Program-made: the position numbers and the translations under genes
In this document: in pieces, positions 55,579 through 64,000 of the stretch
How the letters are laid out: every line of letters begins with the position of its first letter
Position numbering within the stretch: position 1 is the stretch's first letter
Assembly: GCF_028453695.1 (NCBI RefSeq)
Contig: NC_135778.1
Location: 8,054,853 to 8,118,852 of the forward strand
Source: Augochlora pura
Lineage: Eukaryota; Arthropoda; Insecta; Hymenoptera; Halictidae
DNA length: 64,000 nt
Direction of reading: 5' to 3'
The notes under the pieces: model-generated
The model's database searches: none
Told to the model about the DNA's origin: nothing
The model's input: the letters and a program-made list of their open reading frames with translations, nothing else

Positions 55579-55990
55579 TTGGATTGGCAATTCATTGATT
55601 GCGGATTCTGTTAATAGATGGTCTTGGCACATTCTTTTGTTTTAACAATGTGCTCAAAGTAATTAAGTTATATCGTTTTCTTACTGTCTCGACTTTCATC
55701 TTCAATTTAATAAGAAAATTGTATCGATTAGTTATTTAGTTTCGTTTTTATCATTGTTCGAAAATGGAAGGGCAAGGCGCGCGTTTCAGACATATTCTAT
55801 TACATTATTTCCAAAAAAGCAAGCATCGCAAGCACGATTTTTATGTTATATACAGTATATTAAAATGAACCTTCGAAAGAAAGGCAGTGTTAAAATTGAT
55901 TTGTCTAATTGAATAAACTTATATTTTTAAGCAAAAGATTTGAACTTTCCTTCTTATGTTAAATCCGCAATTACTTAGCCGCCAACCCAA
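55579..55990 (+). mobile_element. Internally deleted mariner, family 2 (412 bp)
   Basis: TA at 55577-55578 and 55991-55992. Ends are TTGGATTGGCAATTCATTG and, reversed from the right, TTGGGTTGGCGGCTAAGTAA, both followed by ATTGCGGATT. It retains only the start of the transposase. The sibling copy is at 8320. Confidence 0.9.
55764..55868 (+). pseudogene. Mariner transposase N-terminus relic
   Basis: The ATG at 55764 opens 34 codons to TGA at 55866. Residues 7-16 read RFRHILLHYF, the conserved mariner N-terminal DNA-binding start, in frame with the ATG. The remainder of the gene is deleted. Confidence 0.8.
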
Positions 55991-55992
55991 TA

Positions 55993-56714
55993 TTGTACAC
56001 TCCCAAAAGGTGGAGTGCGGTGTAGCTGATAACACCATCCGTAAAATAACCGTCGGCGATACCAAGGTGTGCCCCGTGAATTCGACATAAACAGTTCGGC
56101 TCATCGGAGAGCGAAGAACGTGTTCCGGGCTGCGAAACGTCGACAGAAACGCGGTGGAAACGCTCTCTGCGGGAAATGACCGCGACCGAAAAGCGAACGA
56201 GTCTCACAAACGAATCCGTTCGAAGGAGCCCGGGAAAGTGATTAAATCCTCGGCCGCGCGCGCGAGTGTTCCTCCATTAACGGCGTCGCGAGAGGGCTGT
56301 TAAAGTCCGGAATAAACTCCTCTGGAGCGTGTTCAAAGCGCGAGTTCGGGCGCCGGGATAGCCGGCCAGGTGAGACACAAAGTCACGAATGTGTCTCTGC
56401 CACGATAATCATTCGTTACTAGCGGGCCACGCGTTCTCTCCCGCGGTTTTCGTCGGGAACCTCTCCACCCCGTCTGCCCACCCTTCTTCTCCCGACGTCG
56501 ACGAGGTAGGGCGAGAAGCTGGAGGAACGCTATGCGGGCGAAAACACGGCCGAGGAGCATGCCAGTGCGACGCAGCCTTTATCATAGCCGACACAACGCC
56601 GCATCATCTTTTGCACCCTGCCCCGAACGAAAAGTATATAACACAAGCACAACATATAAACCCAAAAACCTCTGAATAAAGCTCAGTTCGATTTTGCACC
56701 TCGTACACTGCAGT
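55993..56714. other. CpG-rich unique region
   Basis: Frames on both strands, none recognisable, followed by a short AC-rich stretch near 56638-56670. Confidence 0.4.
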
Positions 56715-56716
56715 TA

Positions 56717-57402
56717 CAGTCGGTCCCATAAGTATTCGTACCCTCATTACTTATAATAAGAGAAAGGGCATAGCCAGAAAGGGCATATTGGGTTTTCATT
56801 GTTTTTGACAATGTTGCAGGTTAGCAAAAAATCTGAGAAAAATTGAGTATACGAGCCGTGATAGTACCTTATCAGGGATTAATATAAAAGTGTTGCTTAT
56901 TTTAGTTTCCGAGAAATCTTTAATTTTCCGATTTTTTGGCGGGTTTTTCATTTTTGATAATCACAGCTTGCAACTGAAAAATCTGAAAAAGTTCTATACC
57001 ATGCGGCTTAATGTCCAATATAAGCCATATTTTTTTCAAAATTTTAGAAACCGCTAAAGGTGGAAAAATGCAGGAAAAAACGCGAAATCTAATTTACCAT
57101 GTAACTACCCTCACGGACAAGTTACAGGGTTAAAATTTAGCACAGATGAGTTTTAATTGGTCAGCTATCGAACGGTGTATGACTCATTGAAAAACCTCCA
57201 AGGGCAGTTCTGACCATCTTAATTGGCTATGCCCTTTGTTGAAATCAAGGGACGCATGTAAGATTTTGCAATAAACTTTTTATTATGAATCAACGCATGT
57301 ATAAAGTTTATTTATACCAAATTATAACAAAATTGGCATCACTTGATTTCAACAGATGTCTCTTATAAGCAATGAGGGTACCGATACTTATGGGACTGAC
57401 TG
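56717..57402. mobile_element. Tc1-like element interrupted by another element
   Basis: TA at 56715-56716 and 57403-57404. Ends CAGTCGGTCCCATAAGTATT and, reversed, CAGTCAGTCCCATAAGTATC, with the same CTCATT-CTTATAA inner repeat as at 37285. About 475 bp (56763-57237) is a foreign insert. Without it the host is about 211 bp and still non-coding. Confidence 0.9.
56763..57237 (+). mobile_element. Unnamed 475-bp element nested in the Tc1-like copy
   Basis: Ends AAAGGGCATAGCCA and, reversed from the right, AAAGGGCATAGCCAATTA. The left end repeats the motif 16 bp further in (GAAAGGGCATATTGGG). The flanks GAGA and GTTGAAATC show a clean interruption of the host but no clear target duplication. No protein is encoded. 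A diverged copy in the opposite orientation is at 63514-63920. The class is unknown. Confidence 0.75.
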
Positions 57403-57443
57403 TACGTTATTGCCTGCCAGAATTTCTCTTTCTGCGGAAAGCG

Positions 57444-57522
57444 AAACTTTGCTAGGAATCAAACCCAAGATCTACGACTTAGGAATCCGTTAAAATCCAA
57501 GTTATTTCGTCCAAGCAGGAGG
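57444..57522 (-). pseudogene. tRNA-like relic (CCT anticodon loop)
   Basis: On the minus strand, ACGGA-TTCCTAA-GTCGT (57490 to 57474) can form an anticodon arm with four pairs and a canonical loop (T33, CCT, A37). It is followed by TTGGG-TTTGATT-CCTAG (57468 to 57452), a T arm with five pairs, two of them wobble. No acceptor stem pairs and the D arm is poor. It may be a decayed Arg tRNA, the head of a tRNA-derived SINE, or chance. Confidence 0.25.
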
Positions 57523-58035
57523 CTGGTATTTTAAGGCCTCCGACCCATCTCATCTTAGAACCAGCGACGTCTGGACCCGTCACAAAAGCGACGAGGACCG
57601 CCGCGCGCGTTCGTTCGTTCGCTTCTGCATGCTGTGCGTTTCCTCCGTTTTGTTCGGCGCGACGTGCCCGGTCTCTCGCCCCGGGACGACTATGTGTTAT
57701 TGCGCCCAGTTATTACCATAGTTATTACCATAGTTATTACCGCGACACTGAGTTTTACGATCCGATCGTCGCGCGGCTGCTCGCGCGTCACAGTGCACGC
57801 CGTGAAAGAGAGACACGGGCGTCATCCGGCAGGATGATGTTAGGCTGCCTGCCTACTTCTGAGTGCATGCTAGGCGACTCAGGCTAGTTTAAGATGCGTG
57901 ATACTGGGGTAGCAAATTGGTGATGAAATCTTTTCGTTCGCGAGGTGGAAATCAAATTCATTAAATTGCAACGCGTATCATGGTACTTAGATAATTTATA
58001 GCATTTCTTTGACGACATTTTTAGCACCGGAGTAT
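57523..58035. other. Unique region with 12-bp triplicate
   Basis: GTTATTACCATA occurs at about 57709 and 57721, and a third GTTATTACC follows at 57733. Otherwise CpG-rich and non-coding. Confidence 0.5.
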
Positions 58036-58319
58036 TTAACCCCTTTCCATTTTTTAACGTAAACGACATAGCGGAGTCTCAATATCAAATCTAGATAATC
58101 AAAACATTATTTATTATTTCAAAATAGTAAACATGAAGAACAGAATGAGTTAGAATCGATAAAAATATTTTCACATTGCCAAATCTGTTTATTCCTAAAG
58201 AATTGTTGAGAGTGTAACTCCATATTAATCATAATTCAAGAATATTAATAGAATTTTCAAGTAATTCAGCCTTCTGCTATAAACTAATAATTAACATTTG
58301 AAATGTTGCAAAGGGTGAA
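58036..58319 (+). mobile_element. Family A TTAA-type MITE, diverged
   Basis: TTAA-CCCCTTTCCATTTTTT on the left and ATGTTGCAAAGGG-TGAA on the right. The interior ATTGCCAAATCTG and AAAGAATTGTTGAGAGTGTA match the 14880-14920 part of the 14803 copy. Total 284 bp. Confidence 0.6.
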
Positions 58320-58900
58320 CAATTCCAAAACCATTTGAGTCAAAAATACAAGAATTATCTCATATTCCTATCTCTTCCATTACCGAACATAACCTAATTC
58401 GGTTCTCCAAACATAAACCTTCGAATTTCTTCTTTAAAAGCGAATTAGAGACAGTAAACTGGGGAAGAAAGTCAGAGAAATGACTAACCAACCAGTAGAA
58501 ACAGAAAATGACTGAGCTCGCCCCGTGGCTCGCGCACTCTTTCCGAAATTAGCATATCGCTAAACCCGATCCGTAGCAACTCGCAAACAGAAATGCGCCA
58601 TTAAAGACGCAGTTAAAGGTATCGTTTCGGCGGCATGTTTAATGCAAGTCGCCGCAACGCCGATGCCAGCCTGTAATAAACAACCCCTGAGAGCGCCAGT
58701 AAAAGAAAAGGGGCTGTCAGGAAATCCGCGCACGGAGTGATGGAAAACGGTCGACCTCTGGCAACTGTGGAAAACATTAGGCGCGGTTCTACGACGCGAC
58801 GATGCGCGTAAAGAGTTCGTGGAGATACGCTTTACATACGATATGTATTGCTTTGGGGAATGAGTTTGTAGCGTTTTGTATAGTTTCTTTTATTTCACAA
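58320..58900. other. Unique region before the gap
   Basis: AT-rich then CpG-rich. Nothing recognised. Confidence 0.4.
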
Positions 58901-59000
58901 NNNNNNNNNNNNNNNNNNNNNNNNNNNNNNNNNNNNNNNNNNNNNNNNNNNNNNNNNNNNNNNNNNNNNNNNNNNNNNNNNNNNNNNNNNNNNNNNNNNN
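58901..59000. other. Assembly gap, 100 N
   Basis: Exactly 100 unknown bases, the usual placeholder for a gap of unknown size. Features on either side should not be assumed contiguous. Confidence 1.
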
Positions 59001-59219
59001 AATTAATGTATAATGTATAATACATTTCTATTAATGTATAATTTAATAAGTTAAATCTATGTAATTTTTAATATATATATGCATATAAAATTGTGATTAT
59101 TCACCTATGGATAGATAAAGTTGAAAAACTCTTCGAACATAACCCTACTATACTACCCTTATCCGTGCTAAAATATACAGGCTCCTTATTTTATCCCATT
59201 TATTGAATTACCACCGTTA
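59001..59219. other. AT-rich spacer
   Basis: Nothing recognised. Confidence 0.4.
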
Positions 59220-59552
59220 TTTTCACTAACCCAAAAAAGTATTAGAGCAAAAAGTATCAGGAAATAATGGAAATAATTTTCACTAACACAACAAAAGTAT
59301 TAGAACAAAGAATATTATAAAATAGAAAATAATTAAAAAAACGTGCAGTATAAAATAAATTTTCTCTCTCTAAATAGATTAGCATTTCTCACGAGAAAGT
59401 ATCAGAAAATAATGAAAATAATTTTCACTAACCCAAAAATGTATTAAAACAAAAAATATTAGAAAATAGAAAATAATTCAACGTGCAGTATAAAATAGAC
59501 TCTCCCCCCCTCTCTCTCCCTCTCTCTCTCTCTAAATATATCAGCATTTGCT
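59220..59552. repeat. ~140-bp tandem duplication with CT run
   Basis: ACGTGCAGTATAAAATA at 59341 recurs at 59481. AATAATGRAAATAATTTTCA also recurs (about 59263 and 59410). The CT run that follows each copy has grown in the second (59503-59533). Confidence 0.8.
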
Positions 59553-60303
59553 ACGTTTTCGCATCCATCAAGATAATTAGGCTTGCGTATTAGAAAAATG
59601 AGTTCGGCGACAAGCTGATTGAAAGCCGTTCGCGGCGCGCTAGTTTAAACTCGGCCCGGTTCCACGGCAGGTCGACGTGGAGCGATCGTTGATTGCGAGA
59701 AGAACGCGTTCTCGGGGGCGCATTGAGGGCGCGCGTTCGGCTCGGTCTTCGGACCCTCCTTGCGCTCTTGCCCGATGGTTTAGATTTGCCGCTGTCTGTC
59801 ACCCTGACTAATTTACAGCTGCGCCATTTCTCGAGGCGGCGGCGACGGCGGCTCACGGTGTCGACGACCCCCGATCGGAGGCCGTCAAGGAACGCGATTC
59901 CCGCGTCGATGCACGCGGCATGACCAGCAGGCGAATGCAGATAGGACCGGCGGCACGAGGGGCCTGTCAAAATGTTTCGAGCAACTTTTATGACTCTCTC
60001 GCTGGCCCGCGACCCGGCCCGGCCCGTACGCTTAGGAGCACCGCCGCCGATATGCAAATCGGCCGCTCCACCCACGCCGCCAACGAGCTCTCGTTTCTTT
60101 CTTTTCTCTCTATTTGCCCCCTTTTTTTCACCCGCGGACCCGTCGGCTGACCACGCGCGCCAGATCCAATCTGACTTTACGACACGAACAAATTTATTTT
60201 TCCGTATCGGCGACTGACATTCAGCTACCGCGGCTGCTGGTTTGCTCCACGGATCCAACCTTTCGATGGTGAACGGGTCAAGGACGGGCCGGGATGCTTG
60301 TGA
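59553..60303. other. CpG-rich unique region with 222-codon frame
   Basis: The longest frame outside low-complexity tracts (minus, 59590-60258) is rich in Arg/Lys/Ser/Gly, and frames on the other strand overlap it. It has no recognisable domain. Given the CpG-rich composition I treat it as chance. Confidence 0.45.
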
Positions 60304-60554
60304 TTAACCTCTTGCCGTACCAATTTCATTATAATTACTGTGGTCAGAATATCATTGTTCGCACTAATTTCTTAGTAGAAAAAAGAATTTTATATTTATC
60401 GTGTGCTTACAGCTACTTGTATGATTAAATATTAGAGACAAGAGAATGAAATTTTATTTCCAGTTAAAGGAACGTATGAACATTCATACCTAACAGCTTA
60501 TTATTACAAATCTGTATCACGAGTCTGTCTCGATAAAGTATGGTAAGGGGTTAA
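60304..60554 (-). mobile_element. Family B TTAA-type MITE, complete (251 bp)
   Basis: TTAA at 60304 and 60551. On the minus strand it reads CCCCTTACCATACTTTATCG, then AGACAGACTCGTGA, and ends at the reverse of CCTCTTGCCGTACCAATTTC. Opposite in orientation to 28551 and 52096 but the same length. Confidence 0.85.
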
Positions 60555-60803
60555 CAATACCTCTCTGATTCTTCCGAGTGTGTTTTAGAAATTAAATAGA
60601 ATTGTTAAGGGAGAATATGGTGTGAGAGATTTTATCGGGGTGGAATGTGTAAGTATATTCCTGAAAGGGTTGATGCTTGGACGTTGATTTAGGGGTTGCT
60701 TTCGCGGCGAGGAAATGCAGCGAAAATCAGCTGCACTGTTCGGTCGCGCCACTTGTTATTGCTTTTATTGCTAATTATTTTAGTTTTTAATTTTGTTTTT
60801 GTT
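60555..60803. other. Unique spacer
   Basis: Nothing recognised. Confidence 0.4.
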
Positions 60804-60960
60804 TTAACCATTAGCACTCGAGTGGCGCCTCTGAAGCTCCAGTATCGTACTTCGCTTCAGAATAAACAAATAACGTTACATTTAATAGAGCACGTATAAA
60901 GCCTTTCTCACCAATAAATACAAAATTAATTTTGCAATTTTGCTTTTTATATTTCCATTA
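60804..60960 (+). mobile_element. Family A TTAA-type MITE, left part
   Basis: TTAACCATTAGCACTCGAGT then GGCGCCTCTGAAG, matching the 14803 left end and the reversed right end of 12691. Homology fades and no right terminus is found; the end is approximate. Confidence 0.55.
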
Positions 60961-61371
60961 TCCATTTCGCTACGTAGCACATTATTGAGTAGTTGACACT
61001 GAGGTACCGAATGCTACGATATTTATTATATTTATTATATTTAGTAATATCGCTTTACTTTCTCAGATATAAAAGTTTATAATCATAATTTATTTTTTTA
61101 AATATTGTAGCCAACTGTTTGTTGATTAACAAAAGTATCTTATGTAGAGTATGAAATAAAAGTATATAATATATGGTATGAACGTACATATACGCTCTTT
61201 GTATATAAATGGTCACTCTTCGAGGGCGTGTATATACGGTCGTCGGAGCGAAAGGGTTAAGCAGCTCGGTTCGAGAACATTGTTTCAATAGCGCAGACCG
61301 CTTGTGAAAGTTGCAATGAATCTCCTAATAGAACTCATCTTTAGCTCAAGAGAGAACAAGACAACGAACAA
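60961..61371. other. AT-rich region with a TTAA-MITE-like end
   Basis: The sequence ending at 61260 reads, on the minus strand, TTAACCCTTTCGCTCCGACG followed by a CCGTATATACACGCCCTCGAAG block similar to 28083. The left boundary is unknown. No gene seen. Confidence 0.4.
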
Positions 61372-61398
61372 GAAAGAGAGAGAGAGAGAAAGAGAGGA

Positions 61399-61443
<45 letters not shown>
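61372..61443. repeat. (GA)n microsatellite
   Basis: GAGA repeat with GAAA and GATA interruptions, perfect from about 61411 to 61442. Confidence 0.95.
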
Positions 61444-61447
<4 letters not shown>

Positions 61448-62110
61448 TGAACCTGGTTCGCCAGCGCATTTGTACCAGGGTTCCAGGGAACTGTAACATT
61501 AATATTTCTTGGATTAAATTGGATCAAAGTTGACATTTAATTAAGGGAAGAAGCTTCGCCTGCAACTCTATTGCAATTGTACAAACTGTTGCCGGCGAAA
61601 TTAATGTACACATTTCTATAACAAGCGATATGATTAAAGACAAAGGTTTGCTCTCGCGGATCAAATTGAGTTTGTGCGCGCGGGGGGTTGAAACAAATTT
61701 CGACTCACACAGAGACATATATATGTACATACATATATACATGTGCATAGAATCGTGCGTGGCAGCTGGTCAAAATGTATCGTTTTGCACAACTAAACTC
61801 GGGCCGAGCCTCGCGTTTCAATAACAACGCGGCAACATGTCGCAACGAAAATATTAAATTCTCCGGGTTAATTAAATTTAGATGCTGCTCCTAGTTCGCG
61901 TTCGTCCGATCATTCGTCGGCGATCGCGTCGCTGCCGATATCATAGTGATTGCTTAGTTTCCTTCAACGTGGCTGCCATGATTTTTCGAATAGCAATTGT
62001 TAGACTTCGAATTTCCAGGGAGTAACTATTGTGCAATAAGAGAAGCAAATACTAAAAATATAAAACTCGATGATCTAAGTGTCGTGTTCTCTTAAATAAT
62101 ATTTATTTAA
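61444..62110. other. Unique region
   Basis: Mixed DNA with a short (TA)n/TACATA patch near 61718-61742. No gene evidence. Confidence 0.4.
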
Positions 62111-62360
62111 TTAAGTGTATTTAATTTTATTTAATATTATTTATTTCGTTGGACGTCGGTGAATTTCTTCTTCAAGAAATGTTTCAATTCGCGACGGAAG
62201 AACTTGTACAATTTCAATCTTTTTAAAATTAGAAAATATTTCAACAATATATATTATATTGTACTTAATATAGCTAATATTGCAAAAATAGCAGGCTAGG
62301 TACGTCCATGTCATAAAGAATATTAGTGCTGGCCACTAACGTTGTAGTGCAAGGGGTTAA
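62111..62360 (-). mobile_element. Family B-related TTAA-type MITE, one end clear
   Basis: On the minus strand from 62360 it reads TTAACCCCTTGCACTACAAC followed by GTTAGTGGCCAGCAC, like the 18438 and 51867 ends. The far boundary is assumed from family length. Confidence 0.45.
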
Positions 62361-63044
62361 AACCACGTTACGAGTGGTCGCATTCGTTCGGCGATCGTGC
62401 AGGTGCTCGAAGATCGGCAATTCTCGTGCCGCCAGTCACTGCACAAATTCCGTGGGGTAGCATAGTTAGAGGTACAGCATAGTTTCTTCAACAGCATAAT
62501 CATGCCGCATGGCCGAAGAGTGGCGGGCATCGCGCGTTGTCGCGGCGAGTTTTTCTCCGGGGCGGGTTAGACGGAAGCACTTAAGGTGTTCAAATGAAAT
62601 TTGCATGACGAACGCGGAGCAGTGGCGTGCCTAACCGGGCCGCGGCGGTTCTCCCGCCGAGTTTTACTCTCGTCGCACCGACGAAAAAATAACAGCCGGC
62701 GGCCGTTTAGCCGTGCGCGCACACATATTTTTCTCTCCCGCGGCCGGTAACGAGCACCCTGCGGGATACGGGCCGAGCTCGCTGCGGTGTATATATATGT
62801 ATATATCGCCTAAAGAGGCGGCTGTTTTGCATAAATAACTGTCCCGGGAGCCGATTCAATTTTCTCTAGGCGTTCCTAACGGGTCAGGTGGCCCTTAAAA
62901 CGGCTGTCTAGCCGCCCACGGCGAGCCTCCGGCCGCCCGCACCCCCTCGGAAACTCGTCTCCTCGCGAAACCACCCCCCAACAACCTGTTCCTGCCCGCC
63001 CGGTCCACTTGCTCATTTTTTCCTCCCTTGGACACCCCTTTCCG
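62361..63044. other. CpG-rich unique region
   Basis: A TATATATATGTATATATCG patch lies near 62789-62808. No recognisable gene. Confidence 0.4.
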
Positions 63045-63262
63045 CTTATTTTTCTTCTGTTTTTCCCTCTTTTTCTTCCTCTGTTTTTCTTTCTTCATTT
63101 TCTTCTATTTTTTCTTTTCCTTCTTCTGTTTTTTCTTCTTTTTCTTCTATTTTTCTTTCTTTTTCTTCTCCTGTTTTTTTTCTTTTTCTTCTATTTTTCT
63201 TTCTTTTTCTTCTTCTGTTTTTCCTTCTTAATTTTCTTCCATTTTTTCTTTTTCTTCGTCGT
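63045..63262. repeat. TTTTTCTTCT polypyrimidine tract
   Basis: Imperfect 10-20-bp TTC-rich units over about 215 bp. Long Phe/Leu frames and the complementary Lys/Arg/Glu frame are composition artefacts. Confidence 0.95.
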
Positions 63263-63513
63263 CCTATCACTTCTTTTTGGGATTACGATCTGCCTATCAA
63301 AATTATGGTTGCCGCGCGAGGATAATGTGGACAATCTAACGGGGTGACTGCGCTTCTTGTTATCAATAAAATCAATCGCGTCATTCGTAAAATTTTAATA
63401 AGAATAAACTACAAATATTTAAATAGTAGGAAATAATTTCAGCAGTACGCAGCAGTTGTTGTAATTAATTCATCATTCGTATTTAATTATTTTCTTGTTC
63501 TTGCATTATAAAT
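63263..63513. other. AT-rich spacer
   Basis: Nothing recognised. Confidence 0.4.
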
Positions 63514-63920
63514 TGTAGGGCCTAGTTGATTATTTAGAATGTTGAAACTGTCTTTAGAGGTTTTCCAATGGTGCCTATACCATTTAATAACTGAACAAAA
63601 TTTCAACCTTGTAACTTGTCCGGAGTAATTTTACAATATAAATTAGTTTGTTCTCTTCGGCGCGTTCCTAAAATTTTGAAAAAAATATGGCTTATTTTGA
63701 ACACTAAACCACGTATTATAGAATGGTTTCAGATTTTTCGGTTGCAAGCTGTAATTGTCAAAAATGGAAAACCAAATAGAAATCGCAAAATTGAAAATCT
63801 CTAGAAAATCAAACTTTCGATTATTATTAATATTAATTTTCTGATAGTGTACTATCACAATCACCGTGCTCAATTTTTCTCAAACTTGTTAGTTAAATGC
63901 GCTATTGTCAAAATAAATTT
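63514..63920 (-). mobile_element. Diverged copy of the nested 475-bp element
   Basis: Read on the minus strand it follows the 56763 element: GAGAAAAATTGAGCAC, TGATAGTACACTATCAG, TACAGCTTGCAACYGAAAAA, AATAAGCCATATTTTTTTC and GGAAAACCTCTAAAGACAG all occur in order. Its end GTAGGGCCTAGTTGATTATT corresponds to AAAGGGCATAGCCAATTA. The outer part of the other end is not found before the window ends. Confidence 0.7.
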
Positions 63921-64000
63921 AAAGCAGAATTCACTCTTTTTTTTTAAACAGAATAAAATTTAAAACAGAGAAATATTTAAATCACAGAAAAATTTAAAAT
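63921..64000. other. AT-rich end of window
   Basis: A- and T-rich sequence with GAAAAATTTAAA words. Nothing recognised. Confidence 0.4.

Noticed and set aside
59590..60258. 222-codon minus-strand frame
   Set aside because: CpG-rich DNA has few stops, plus-strand frames overlap it and no family is recognisable.

Overview
The window looks like gene-poor nuclear DNA from an insect, most likely a hymenopteran (ant or bee). That rests on inference: AT-rich stretches alternate with CpG-rich islands, long CT/GA and poly-G tracts are common, there are TTAA-flanked miniature elements and internally deleted mariners, and there is a 100-N assembly gap at 58901-59000. I find no protein-coding gene, no exon with recognisable homology, no rRNA, no intact tRNA and no CRISPR. 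Most longer open frames sit in CT/GA low-complexity DNA or in tandem repeats, and they read as runs of Ser/Leu/Phe or Arg/Glu/Lys. The window is therefore intergenic, or lies inside a very large intron.

What it does hold is a dense set of non-autonomous DNA transposons. (1) At least two families of short TTAA-flanked elements with piggyBac-like ends (CCC...) make up the largest group. Family A (about 240-290 bp) has nine copies: 1127, 12691, 14803, 24107, 31443, 34823, 54535, 58036 and 60804. Family B has three copies of exactly 251 bp counting both TTAAs (28551, 52096, 60304) plus partial or divergent relatives at 9239, 18438, 37843, 51867 and 62357. Both families carry a GAGTC...GACTC core. 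(2) A 734-bp Transib-like element at 22540-23273 has long terminal inverted repeats and a CGCCG 5-bp target duplication; a left-truncated copy lies at 49732-50416. (3) Two mariner families are present as internally deleted copies: 9767-10163 with 38130-38435, which keep the transposase C-terminus, and 8320-8777 with 55579-55990, which keep the N-terminus. (4) A Tc1-like family with ends CAGTC...GACTG occurs at 37285-37415 and 56717-57402. The second copy is interrupted by an unrelated 475-bp element whose diverged relative lies at the end of the window (63514-63920).

The rest is tandem repetition at every scale. There are CT/GA tracts up to about 650 bp, poly-G runs of 11-20, minisatellites (18, 19, 23, 28, 35, 44, 51, 75 and about 86 bp) and two- to three-copy duplications of 80-380 bp. 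Two sharp TATA boxes (17331 and 30809), each followed by a CT-rich tract, are the best candidate core promoters. One has a consensus splice donor 45 bp downstream. A 57-codon frame with a signal-peptide-like start lies at 52755-52928, and a decayed tRNA-like arm pair lies near 57450 on the minus strand. I see no cooperating gene system; the interest is in the transposon families and how they are nested and spaced.
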